Positions 11,625 through 22,489 of a stretch of DNA of 64,000 bases are shown piece after piece (the first letter of the stretch is position 1; each line of letters opens with the position of its first letter). The stretch is from Nomia melanderi (Eukaryota; Arthropoda; Insecta; Hymenoptera; Halictidae): positions 6,159,001 through 6,223,000 of the forward strand of contig NC_135000.1 in NCBI RefSeq assembly GCF_051020985.1. The letters run 5' to 3'. The notes beneath the pieces were generated by a model. The model was not told the DNA's origin. It saw only the letters and a program-made list of their open reading frames with translations, and ran no database searches. The position numbers and the translations under genes were made by a program.

Positions 11625-11889
11625 TTCGAGTTGCTAGAACTGCAGAGCACAGGAGTTAGGAGTATTTAACGCGGAATGGAGTTAGAAACACGGGTGGAGA
11701 AGTTTGACTACCGCAGACCGAACAACGGAATGGTTAAAGGGGGAACCGATTCAATTTCCCCTTATTTGTCCCCTTTGTATTACCAATTTTCAGAGAGCGT
11801 AACGTTTAACAAAATCTCGTTGTCTATGGAACGCCCATTTCAGAACGAGATGTGCAGGTAACTATCTGAATCACATTGTTCGTTAATTT

Positions 11890-12780
11890 GATAATCTCAT
11901 TGCACGGAAAGGTCAATTCCTACAAAGTAATTCTGCTACTATCTACATTCATCTCATGAAATATGAAACACATTTCATCAAATAATAGAATAAAAAATAT
12001 TCTCGAATAGTGAAATGGAATTGTTCGATTCGATGGTTTCAATTTTAGATTATTTTTTATTATTACACAGAAAGGTCAACTCTGACTAATGTATTATAGT
12101 CTTAGACAGAGTAATTCTATTTACATTTATTTTATAAAATATGAAACAGAAATTTTCCTCAGACAATAGAACAAAAAATATTCTCACCTGTATTCTACTC
12201 GAGTAGTGAAATTGAATTATTCGATACGATGGTTTCAATTTTAGATTATTTTTTATTACTGCACAGAAAGGCCAATTCCTGCAGAGTAATTCTATTTACA
12301 CTCGTTTAATAAAATATGAAACGAAAAATTTCTTCAGATAATAGAATAAAAAATATTCTCGAATAGTGACACTGAATTATTCGTTTCGATGGTTTCAATT
12401 TTAGATTATTTTTTATTATTACACAGAAAAGTCAACTCTGACTAATGTATTATAGTCTTAGACAGAGTAATTCTATTTACATTTATTTTATAAAATATGA
12501 AACAGAAATTTTCCTCAGACAATAGAACAAAAAATATTCTCACGTGTATTCTACTCGAGTAGTGAAATTGAATTATTCGATTCGATGGTTTCAATTTTAG
12601 ATTATTTTTTATTACTGCATAGAAAAGTCGATTCCTACAGACTAATTCTATCTTTATTCATTTCATGAAATACGAAACAAAAATTTTCCTTAGATAAAAT
12701 AAAAAGTATTCTCACGTGTATTCTACTCGAGTAGTGAAACTGAATTATTCGATACGATAGTTTCAATTTTAGATAGTGTA
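11890..12780. repeat. Tandem array with alternating unit lengths
   Basis: The phrase GATGGTTTCAATTTTAGATT occurs at 12032, 12228, 12388 and 12584, with a variant at 12756 (spacings 196, 160, 196, 172). The difference comes from a block of about 36 bp (ending TATTCTACTCGAGTAG) and short flanks, present only in some units. The two 196-bp units are nearly identical, so a 356-bp dimer appears to have duplicated. A more diverged unit precedes the array at about 11890-12030. Confidence 0.85.
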
Positions 12781-12784
12781 CAGG

Positions 12785-14125
12785 GTTTTATTTACCTGAG
12801 AGAATTTCCAGTTTTACTCCCAGGAAGCACGTGCTCGGTGACACACCCACGGTGCTCAAAATCAATGGAAAGTTGGGGAGGGTGCAACGGCAGTGCCGTG
12901 ACCCTTCCTGGTTCGAACGGACACTATGACCTTTCAGCGAGAACCGAAAAATAATTAAAAAAAGAATCGGTTTCTTGGTAACAACAGACACGTCGCCGAA
13001 TCTACACATTTCGCTATTATTTTCGCAGCGTTTCGTCGCACTTTAACTGCTTCACGTTCCATAAAAAATTTCAACGGGTGGTCACGGTTTTTTCCAGCTC
13101 TACATTGAAACTGATATTTCGCAGTTACCACTGTACGTTTAAAAATAAAATTGTTCTTTATTCCTCGAATTTTGTGTTTCACTCTGTTGGCTGCGAAATC
13201 AATTTTAACGTCACCACCATACATTCCATTTATAAACTAAGTAAAAGTTATTAAAAATTTCATCTCGATTTTTAATAATATTTTAGTATATAATATTTTT
13301 ATTCACCTTTTACTATATCGTATGTTTAATAACACTTTTATTATTATCTTACTGACACAAAAGAGAATAACCTGCAAGTGGATTTTCTGTACGATTTCTC
13401 ATGACCTGAACAAGTCGAAGCAAAGAATTAAAAAAAATCTGCGTTCCCGAGCAGGATTTTGAAACTAAAAGTGCGGCAATGGGTTAAACAATTCATTTTT
13501 CTGTTTACTGGATATCGAATCTCTGTTCAATTTCCTGAAGCATGACTCGTCGGTTAATGCGTGTCCATAAAATTCTGCGGAGTCCTGTGATCCGTGACGT
13601 AGGCCATTTGTCACCCCCGAACGATGTACAAAGTAGCAACCGTGAAATATCAACGAGGAAGGGACCGGAGTGGTAGATCTCATCATCGCGATAGGAACGG
13701 AACCATGACCCGCGTAACATACACACAGTCCATGGTTATAAACACCGTAGACAGCGAACGTAGCGAGGGCCAACGACGGCTTACGTCAACGATTTCCATG
13801 CAATATTGACCCTACGCACGCCACTATTACCATCACGGAAGAAACGGGCCGCTGCTGTTGCAGCAGGGAAAAAGCTAAAGGTTAACAATTCCGCTGGAAC
13901 AATGAAGCCGTGATCCCATTGTGTTGCCTCATCGTGTTTCGTTCAATCTATTTGATGGTTAGATGTGGCCATGACACTTTGATCCACTGATAACCGAAGG
14001 AATCTTTGATTTGTCTGTATTGAGATGCTGCGTGGGTTCGAAAGATGAGAAAACTTTGGTAGGAGCGTCGGAGGATAGGTTTGCTTAAAGACATTGTGTG
14101 TTTTGAGGTTATGGTATTGGATATT
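12785..14125. other. Non-coding sequence
   Basis: Short overlapping frames occur on both strands at 12788-13224 and 13465-13809, none with motifs. CTGCTGTTGCAGCAG at about 13849-13863 is a small palindrome. No RNA gene was recognised. Confidence 0.4.
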
Positions 14126-14128
14126 TGA

Positions 14129-15065
14129 GGTTAGGTCTGGACCTAGTTTGAATTTGGAATGTTTTTTAGAGGAATTGTTTGTTTTATTAGTTGACGTTGA
14201 GTTAGGTGTGGATTAGAATAGGTTAGGTCTGAGGTACAGGGGAGAGATTAGGCCTAGGTCATGCTCAAATTAGGACAAGATAGATTTGGTTTAATTAGCA
14301 AAGGTTAGGTCTGGACCGAGTTTGAGTTTGGAATGTTTCGTAGAAGAATTATTGTTTATTTTATTAATTAACGTTAAGTTAGGTGTGGATTAGAATAGGT
14401 TAGGTCTGAGGTACAGGGGAGAGATTAGGTCTAGGTCAAGCTCAAATTAGGGCAAGATAGGTTTGGTTTAATTAGCAAAGTATAGGTTAGGTCTGGAGCA
14501 AGTTTGAATTTGAACTGTTTCTTTGCAGAATCATTATTTATTTTAATAATTAACATTAAGTTGGGTGTGGATTAGAATAAGTTAGGTCTAAAATAAAGAG
14601 GAGGGAGATTAGGTCTAGGTCATGCTCAAATTAGGACAAGATAGATTTGATTTAATTAGCAAAGTATAGGTTAGGTCTGGAGCAAGTTTGAATTTGAACT
14701 GTTTCTTTGCAGAATCATTATTTATTTTAATAATTAACATTAAGTTGGGTGTGGATTAGAATAAGTTAGGTCTAAAATAAAGAGGAGGGAGATTAGGTCT
14801 AGGTCATGCTCAAATTAGGACAAGATAGATTTGATTTAATTAGCAAAGTATAGGTTAGGTCTGGACCAAGTTTGAATTTGAATTGTTTCCTTGCAGAATT
14901 ATTATTTATTTTAATAATTAACATTAAGTTGGGTGTGGATTAGAATAATTTAGGTCTAAAATAAAGAGGAGGGAGATTAGGTCTAGGTCATACTCAAATT
15001 AGGACAAGATAGACCTGATTTAATGAGCGAGGTATAGGTTAGGTCTGGCTTCAGTTCAAGTTGAA
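14129..15065. repeat. Satellite-like array, about 182-bp unit
   Basis: GGTTAGGTCTGG restarts at 14129, 14303, 14485, 14669, 14853 and 15038 (spacings 174, 182, 184, 184, 185). Units 3-5 are very similar; the outer units are more diverged. Each unit carries GTTTCTTTGCAGAAT, GTGGATTAGAATA and GGAGGGAGATTAGG blocks. The array does not consist of telomeric TTAGG repeats although TTAGG occurs in it. Confidence 0.9.
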
Positions 15066-15069
15066 CTTA

Positions 15070-15935
15070 GTAGAGGAGATACTCTAATGAGCAAGGCATT
15101 AGTTAGTCTTGAATTTGACACGAAAAGAACTAAATTAGGTATCAACTTATTTTAATTGAATCCAGTTCAATCGTCATTAAGTTTGCTTCGAGTTTTAATT
15201 AGACATTGTCGAGCTGTAGATTAGGTATACTATAGAGTATCCTATAAGACACTCTATAATTTATGATCCTTTCTAAACCCCAGCAGAACTTTTCGTTTGC
15301 AACTTCTTCTTTAAAGCAGAAACACCCAGGCGATCTTCAACACGGTGTAGTTGCATTATTGATTTTCCTTGTGAAAATGCTCACACTGCATTCTGTTACT
15401 TATACCTAACACACGCTTCCTGCCTCGTTATTCATTCCGATCTTAAACCAAGTTAGTCATTAAATGCTTTATACGTGCTTAGGAAATTGCTGCTTATACC
15501 ACGAGGCCCGACGAGTTCAGCACGTACTTCGATCTCCTCGAATCGCGGTGATATTGTTGCTGGGAACAGTGGCTCATTTCTCGCGTGAATTTCATTTATC
15601 CTCCGAGCAGCAAATTAATGACGAAGATTAACGTGAGATGTGCTTCGTGCTAATTGCCCGGTTTAACGATCGTATTACACATTGCGAATTTCGAAAATCA
15701 TTGTCCGCCATTTTGCACGATCAATTTGTCAACTGAACGATCCTTACGTCCATGAAATTCTTTTATTTCTAATCAAACGTCATAATAAATAAACAAACTA
15801 ACCCCTTGCTATAATTATTTTCTCAACTTTGATCGATACTAGTTGGTCATTAATGATTTATTTGAAAAAAAAATTCTAAGCATATGTTATGGCTATATTT
15901 CCTTTTAAGTATAATAGTTGATCACAGAGGAATAA
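15070..15935. other. Non-coding sequence
   Basis: Degenerate remnants of the preceding array reach to about 15150. The remainder is unremarkable AT-rich sequence without open frames of interest. Confidence 0.4.
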
Positions 15936-15937
15936 TT

Positions 15938-16112
15938 TACTATTTAATAATTATAGTAATAGTAAATATATTTACCATTTAATAATTATAGTAATAGTAA
16001 ATATATTTACCATTTAATAATTATAGTAATAGTAAACATATTTACTATTTAATAATTATAGTAATAGTAAATATATTTACCATTTAATAATTATAGTAAT
16101 ATTAAATAGGTT
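15938..16112. repeat. 36-bp tandem array
   Basis: About five units of TTTAATAATTATAGTAATAG followed by TAAATATATTTACCAT occur with a constant 36-bp period and very few substitutions. Composition is almost entirely A and T. Confidence 0.9.
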
Positions 16113-16545
16113 AATTAATATTCACTATAATAATACTTTGCATCAGTAACTAGGTTAGGAATCTTCAAGGACACTGTAGATTGTTACACACGAACGACTA
16201 CTGAAATTTTCTAGACTAAAACTATCGTTTACCGCTTAGAGCGTCCGTATTATCTTATATAATGGTTCGATTGACTCGGTTCTTCAAGTTCTGTCCCGGA
16301 TCAACGTCACAGCCGGGCCGAGATACTCGAGCGAAGCTTTTAACCTCGAGAAACTTCTTAGCTACCGCGAAAAGCGCCCGAGATGTCCCTGAAACTTCTC
16401 TCGACCGCGGAGAACGAACCACGCCGCTGTAAACTCCTGCGCAACAACGGGACCCAGCCATCTTTTAATCGCGATCCAATAGTAAATCGATACCGCAGGC
16501 ATGGCTGACGAATTAACGTTACTGTGGACCGGGAATCAATCCGAT

Positions 16546-16921
16546 TTAACACTGGAACTAACGTATCAGTCACAATGACTGGTTTCGATTGTCTTATTTC
16601 GCAATTATTATCTTGAAAGCATCGAATATTCAAAATGATCCTGAAAATAAATAATTTCAATTGAATACTGTAATAATTATCTGAAAGAACCGAAGATAAT
16701 CTATTATAGTTTTTATAGAGATTACATATTAATTATATTAAATGCTTGGTAATTCGCAATCATTATCTTAAAAGCATCGAATATTCGAAATGATCTTGAA
16801 AATAAATGAGTTCACTCGAATACTGTAATAATTGCCTGAAAGAACCGAAGATAATCTATTGTTATAGTTTTTATAGAGGTTACATATTATAGTATTAAAT
16901 ACTCAGTAGTTATAGTGTTAA
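16546..16921. mobile_element. TTAA-flanked element with internal 155-bp duplication
   Basis: TTAA at 16546-16549 and 16918-16921 flank a 368-bp element. The inverted ends are CACTGGAACTA and, on the minus strand from the right, CACTATAACTA. A subterminal palindrome CAGTCACAATGACTG lies at 16567-16581. The interior consists of two similar copies, about 16598-16752 and 16753-16907, each carrying AAAGCATCGAATATTC and AGAACCGAAGATAATCTATT. There is no coding capacity. A piggyBac-type MITE is the best reading. Confidence 0.7.
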
Positions 16922-16924
16922 CGT

Positions 16925-17530
16925 TAACGACCAGATTTAAAATCCTGCTGTTCATTTAATTCCATTGTTCAATTAATTCGATATCAATGCCTATATTCTT
17001 CCTATTAATTGTTTCTTCAATTTTCATCCTTACTTTCGTTGTTTTTTTCACTAAGAACAATCTTTCCTCTAATTTGTTTGTCCATATTTTATAGGCTATT
17101 GTTTAACTAGTTACGGAAGGAATCGTGCCAGTATAGTTAGTGTTAAAGCAAGATTGATACTCGGTGAACAGGATAAGAGGTTAGGTTCATGAATTATTTC
17201 AATTCGAGTTCAATCAACCAGATTCACTGGAGTCACTGGTAAATTGAATTGACATAGACTTACAGAAGATTTAAATTATAGTTTGAACAGCTTCTGTGTT
17301 TGGAAATTTCAGAGTTTCAGATGATGAAAATCTTCATTTGTTGTAAGCTACAATTTTCAAAATTATTTTATAGTTGTGCAATTTTGTAATGGAAGCTTCT
17401 TTTTTTAAATGTATTAGAAGAGGAATTAGATTGACAGGATTTGTATGAAGAGATTTTGAAATAAGATTCTGTAGCAAAGATTTGATATGAGTTACAGTGG
17501 AAGTGTCCATTAATGCACAGACAAATGTGC
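16925..17530. other. Non-coding sequence
   Basis: AGTTAGTGTTAA at about 17136 resembles the right end of a TTAACACT element, but I found no left partner. Nothing else stands out. Confidence 0.4.
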
Positions 17531-17536
17531 ATGACG

Positions 17537-17835
17537 GCGCCATCTGGAAAAAGACTGCTGCATTTATATGCACTTCGTGTGTCGGTAAATAAATAACTAA
17601 AAATTTAAAGAAACATTACTAAACTATGATTCAGAATTCACTTTGAAGATAATAGAAACTATCTGATGGATTGTTTGAAAGGTGATGATAAATTTTAATG
17701 TGTAATTAGTGAGATTGTTAGCTGTGAATTTCTGCGTCAGTTTCTAGAAACTGGTATCGCCATCTAGTAGTGAAACTGGAAGATTAGAGCGACTACAAAC
17801 TTGGAGATCTCACCACCGATGGCGCCACCTGTACT
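17537..17835 (+). promoter_or_regulatory. Cluster of three CTCF-like motifs
   Basis: Three sites in the same orientation match the conserved CTCF core GCGCCMYCTRSTGG to different degrees: GCGCCATCTGG at 17537, TCGCCATCTAGTAG at 17757 (12 of 14) and GCGCCACCTG at 17822. CTCF is conserved in insects and binds insulators and loop anchors, often at tandem sites. The surrounding 300 bp is otherwise AT-rich, so three such G+C-rich cores in one orientation are unlikely to be chance, although binding is unproven. Confidence 0.4.
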
Positions 17836-17839
17836 AATT

Positions 17840-18675
17840 ATAATTAGCGATGCAAATGAACGAAATACTTCATTCTATCGCAGATACTTCATTCTAACTA
17901 TAACTCGAGATGGATGGGATGAAGTGAACTGAGAAGAGCAGCGAACTGGATGAAGTGATTGAAATTTCTTGGGAAGAATTGGAGCGGATTTGAACAGGTT
18001 TGAGCTCGTTTGAGGTTTACACTAACTGAAGTGTATTAATTGGCTTGGAGATAATTAACTCCATATTTGATGATATTAATTTGAGTTCGTTGTGGGAACT
18101 TTACACTTTTCAGAAGAAAAATTATAATGTGAAATGACGAAATTGTGTTTAAGTAATTAACGAAGTTTGGGGATGAATATGTTTAATTTCAACAGTGCAA
18201 CTATTGATTTAGAATAGGGACATCAGTCCTACCAAGGTATGTGTATGGAGATAATATTTGTCCCTAGTTCTAGTGATATTTTGAGCTGGTAAAGTAATTT
18301 CCTTCAAATTCATCTACTGTCGGTCAAGCAAATGAGATGCTAGGAGTATCTTGAATTTTGCGCCATAGGTACATTTAATAATCTAATTATTCTAATTACA
18401 AGATACTCTATAGTTAAAGAAATATAGTACTTAAATAATATAGAGAATTATTAACAGAATACACTCAATAAATAATGCATCTTCTAACTATAGATATCTG
18501 TATTAAAAAAATTAAGTATTCTACCATTCTTCAATTATTTAAAAAATCAATTATGCCATTTACATGGTACAAAGAAATTCCTTGAAAATCTCAAGAAAAT
18601 ATATTTTTATAACTTCTATAAGAAGCTAAACATCAGTAATTTTAAATAATTAATTTATAAAATCCAAGCATTATA
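17840..18675. other. Non-coding sequence
   Basis: A short direct repeat, ATACTTCATTCTA, occurs at about 17867 and 17885. Otherwise the sequence is AT-rich without genes. Confidence 0.4.
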
Positions 18676-18677
18676 TT

Positions 18678-18921
18678 TTAACCCTTTGCACTCGGAAGCT
18701 TTTCACTAGAAACATTTTACACTTTCTAATGAGACATAGACGACACTATTTGAAACGAACTAATGAGAAAACATACCTAAATTAAGAACAAAGCTGTTTT
18801 ATATAAATGTTTCACATACTGATGCATTATACGAAACTTAATATTATATACAACACTTTGTAATTTTGTTATATCAGATCGAATGGTGACTGAGAGTCAC
18901 CTTTCGAGTGCAAAGGGTTAA
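18678..18921. mobile_element. piggyBac-like MITE, copy 3 (best preserved)
   Basis: An intact 236-bp element (18682-18917) lies between TTAA at 18678-18681 and 18918-18921. The perfect terminal inverted repeats start CCCTTTGCACTCG and end CGAGTGCAAAGGG. Just inside the right end, GGTGACTGAGAGTCACC can fold back. This copy serves as the reference for the family in this window. Confidence 0.9.
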
Positions 18922-19413
18922 ATGAAGAGCTCCAGTAAATGAAGTAATGTTAATTGGAGGATTGTTTAATTTCCTACAATCATTATTGTTGGTTTTCTGT
19001 AATCGACGCCAGCACAGTGTCAAATTCGCGTCTCGGATGGCAGAGGAAGCGCTGACAGCCGGTCGGGGATCCACTTAGCGCGTCAGAAACCGATATCTCG
19101 AGTCGATCATCGAGCAGTTACCGCCACGGTTGAACATGTCCAGCAAACAGCGCTGTCTAATCGAATTATCAGCGAAATAGCCGGCTGTATTTCGCAGTGT
19201 GTACACGCCAGGGACCTGTTTGCTGGACAAATTAGCCGCTATTCGAAAACTCGGTCACCGGAAACGGAACAAACGAAGTCGCTAATAACTGAAGAAGATA
19301 ATCTCAGACACGTCGTTGCTTCGTTTTATTATTCGTTTACATAAACAATACTTGTGATGCAAATGAGAGAAGTTCTTGCGAAAAATGAACTTTGAAATGG
19401 GAAAAAGAAAATT

Positions 19414-19416
<3 letters not shown>

Positions 19417-19478
<62 letters not shown>
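19417..19478. repeat. (AG)31 microsatellite
   Basis: Sixty-two bases of uninterrupted AG dinucleotides. Such perfection implies recent slippage and probable length variation between individuals. The minus-strand frame across it encodes a Ser-Leu run and is not a gene. Confidence 0.98.
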
Positions 19479-19484
<6 letters not shown>

Positions 19485-19684
19485 GGAATTTTCGTCGCGC
19501 TATGCATAATTTATGCAAATTGAGTTTACGTGTTTCCATCTAGTACCTATTCTGTGCATACGAGTTTCCGTGAAAATATTGCGAGATATTTTACGGTAGA
19601 ACTGCTAAATTAAATATATTTTGCAAATTTTTAATTGGAAAATAATTCAAATATTTTTAATGAGCATCTTACTGATTGTCTCAG

Positions 19685-20280
19685 TTTCGGTTTTAGTTTC
19701 CAATTTATGGAGTTTGCAGTATGTAAGGTTACGCTTTTAGTAGTTCAAGTCAATAATATAATAATCATATTTTCGAAATCTTTGCTCTTTTAAATAATTC
19801 TATAATTCATACACTTCGAAAATTCGAATACCATCTTCAATACAAAGCAATAATAAACTTTTCCAACCTATACTTCTCAATTTCCATAGTTTCCGATATA
19901 TAACATTACACTTTAAGTAGTCCAAGTCGACAACTTAATAACCAAAAGCATTTTCAAAATTTCCCTATATTTCCAAGCACATTAGCTTTCTCATACAACT
20001 ATCTAATCCACATATTTCAAAAACCTTTCCAATATATATTATACTTTCCCATACATAACGTTAAATTTTCAGTAGTCCATGTCAACAACTTAATAACCAA
20101 AAGCATTTTCAAAATTTCCCCATTCTTCCAAACACATTAGCTTTCTCATACAACTTTCTAATCCACATATTTCAACAATTTAAAAACCATTTCCAATACA
20201 AAACAATAATTAACCTCTCCAATATATATTATACTTCCCCATACATTAAATTTTCAGTAGTCGAAGTCAACGATTAGCAA
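19685..20280. repeat. Degenerate tandem duplication, 155-185-bp units
   Basis: AGTAGTCCAAGTCAACAACT and variants occur at 19739, 19916, 20071 and 20256. The two middle units share a long block (TTAATAACCAAAAGCATTTT, then CAAAATTTCC) with almost no change; the outer ones are older. Confidence 0.75.
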
Positions 20281-20289
20281 TCGAATGTA

Positions 20290-21340
20290 TTCGCATTTCC
20301 AAATTTTCTAATTCACACATTTCCTCGCAGCATCCGGAGAAACGGACGAAACGTTCGACAAACGTGGCGTGCACCAATTAAGAGTTAATTATTGTCCATG
20401 TAAGTGACGCCGCCGGCAATTGAACCGAGCAAGCACGGAAAGCAAACACAGGCTGAATGGAAACCTATCGAATCAATCACGAGAGTCCCGATCGAGAGTT
20501 TCGAGTGGGGCACGCGAGCGGATCCCGTTGGTACACGGCCAGCGCTGGCAGACGGTCAGGAATAAATTGCGTGTTATACGAGGCGTTTAAATAAAATCGC
20601 CGATGCTGGCCGAGGACTCCGCAAAGTTCGTGTATTTTCGAACCGCGTGGCCGGAATTCTGTTTGTGGAAACGTCTCGATTTCCCGCTGATCAGCCACGA
20701 AGTTCAGAGGCCACGAGATTAACGCGAACACGCCTCTTTATTTATTCAACCCTTGAATTTCCCGGTTTCCGCGTCCTTGGCCTTTTCAGACGAGCTAATG
20801 CAATTTCGAAAAATCAACTGCAGGATAGAGAAAAGTAAATTCGAAGAACTCTTTGGAAGTGAAAGAGAACCTTGTTGAAATTACATGTTTTTAGAGGGAT
20901 GTTTTTAATTGAGGTTGATTCAGTAGATTTCTTAAATTATTGAGCAATGAATATAAAAATAACTGGTCAATAATTTAAAAAATTCAGTGGAGGATTTGAA
21001 GTGGGTTTTATTTATATTAATGGTGATGAAGGTGTATGAATAAATGAGACGAGATGTAAAGGGAGTATGGATTTTAAATGTGCAATGAGTTTGACGTGGT
21101 CTGAGGAGGTTTGAAGTGAAGTAGTGAAAGCAAATGCAGTGGAAAGTAGATGAGTTATTGATTTTAAATAGGTAACACAATTTTTAGAAAGTTCCCTTTG
21201 CTTTGAGTTTTTAAATAAAATGTAAGAGGACAGATAAAATTCAATTTTAAATGATTAGTGAGTTTAGTTTTCTAAAGGAAATATACAATCCTTTCATTAG
21301 AAGGAATATTTAAAAGAATATGAATAGAAGGACAAACGTA
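20290..21340. other. Non-coding, with a CpG-richer patch
   Basis: The stretch 20340-20730 is richer in CpG with short frames on both strands and no motif. The remainder, around 20990-21130, carries scattered GGTTTGAAGTG phrases, the reverse complement of the CTTCAAAC theme seen elsewhere in the window. Confidence 0.4.
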
Positions 21341-21344
21341 TTTA

Positions 21345-21635
21345 GAAAAATGTTTATAAATAGAAAATAATATATAAAAATATAACAACAAACATATTTC
21401 AAGAACCATTTAAAAATAAGAAATAATATAGAATTGTAATTATTATAACCCTATATGTAGTTCTTCTATTTTTATAAACAGTTTCCAGGCATTTTCAAAA
21501 TATCTGGAAGAATATATAAATATAACAACGAGCATATTTCAAAAACCGTTTAAAAATAAAAAATAATATAGAATTGCAATATAACATACATCTAATTATC
21601 CTATTTCCAAAAACAGTCTCCAAACATGTTCAAAA
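21345..21635. repeat. Two-copy tandem duplication, 140 bp
   Basis: AAATATAACAACAAACATATTT at about 21379 is repeated as AATATAACAACGAGCATATTT at about 21519, followed in both cases by TTTAAAAATAAGAAATAATA-type sequence and a TAT..AACAGT(T/C)TCCA block. The two copies differ by scattered substitutions. Confidence 0.75.
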
Positions 21636-21749
21636 CCTGCCTTGATCCACTCAACGATATTTCGAAGCAAATCAAATTATCATTACAAAACTCACGAGCA
21701 AATAGAGCAGGAAAAAAGATCGAACACTAAGCTTCAATCGTTTCGACAA

Positions 21750-22090
21750 ATACAGGATTCCGTCGGTGTTTGTCGCGGTTGTTTCCGAGGGTGCACGGGA
21801 ATTAGGAGCCCGTTTCGTTTACCGGGTATCGAACGCGTTAATTAACAATCGTAACGAGCGTTTCCCATCGCGCAAATTAATTCTGCTCGCGAGCGCGCGA
21901 GGCAGCACGGGCGTAAGCTCATTACCAGAAACGGAAAGCACCGGTCGGATCGATCTTGCCGAACGGGAGCCGGAGAAACGCGCTACGCGATTCGTGTCAG
22001 TGAGAATTACGCCGGACGAAAGAAATCGCGGCTTGGAAATGAGACTTTCGGTTGGACGATTGTTCCCAGAGATTCATTTCTGTGTGATCT
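21750..22090. other. CpG-rich patch
   Basis: Above-background CpG, with an open plus-strand frame of 127 codons (21766-22149) that runs into the neighbouring transposon-like element. It shows no domain or splice evidence, so I do not call it a gene. Confidence 0.35.
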
Positions 22091-22096
22091 GCAAAT

Positions 22097-22485
22097 TTAA
22101 CACGTTCGGTGGCACGTGTAACAATATCGAGATATTTAAAAATTACTAAAAACTTGGATGTACTACATATTTCTGTAAGAAAGTATTTTTAAGGGACACA
22201 TGGTCATTGATGGTGGTATTACAAAGCAGCAAGAACAAAGGAAAAATATCAAAATATATAAAAATTACTAAAAACTTGAGTGTACCAGATATTTCTGTAG
22301 GAAAGTATTTTTAAGGGACACATGGTCACTGATGGTGGTATTACGAAGCATCAAGGACAAAGGAAGAATATCAAAATATATAAAAATTACTACGAATTTG
22401 AATATAACTTAATATTCCATTAAAAAAATCGATATAGTTCACAAGTAAAATATAACCGAAGTTTCCCTCACACGAAATGTGTTAA
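22097..22485. mobile_element. TTAA element with internal 122-bp tandem repeats
   Basis: It starts TTAACACGTTCGGTGGCACG (TTAA 22097-22100) and ends with CACACGAAATGTGTTAA (TTAA 22482-22485). The ends are imperfect inverted repeats sharing TTAACAC and a GTG. The interior holds two full and one partial unit of 122 bp, starting near 22141, 22263 and 22385 and marked by AAGGGACACATGGTCA. A related, shorter copy is at 49986. Confidence 0.6.
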
Positions 22486-22489
22486 TGAA

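Noticed and set aside
14129..15065. Telomeric or interstitial TTAGG array
   Set aside because: TTAGG occurs once or a few times per 182-bp unit and is never tandem as TTAGGTTAGGTTAGG.
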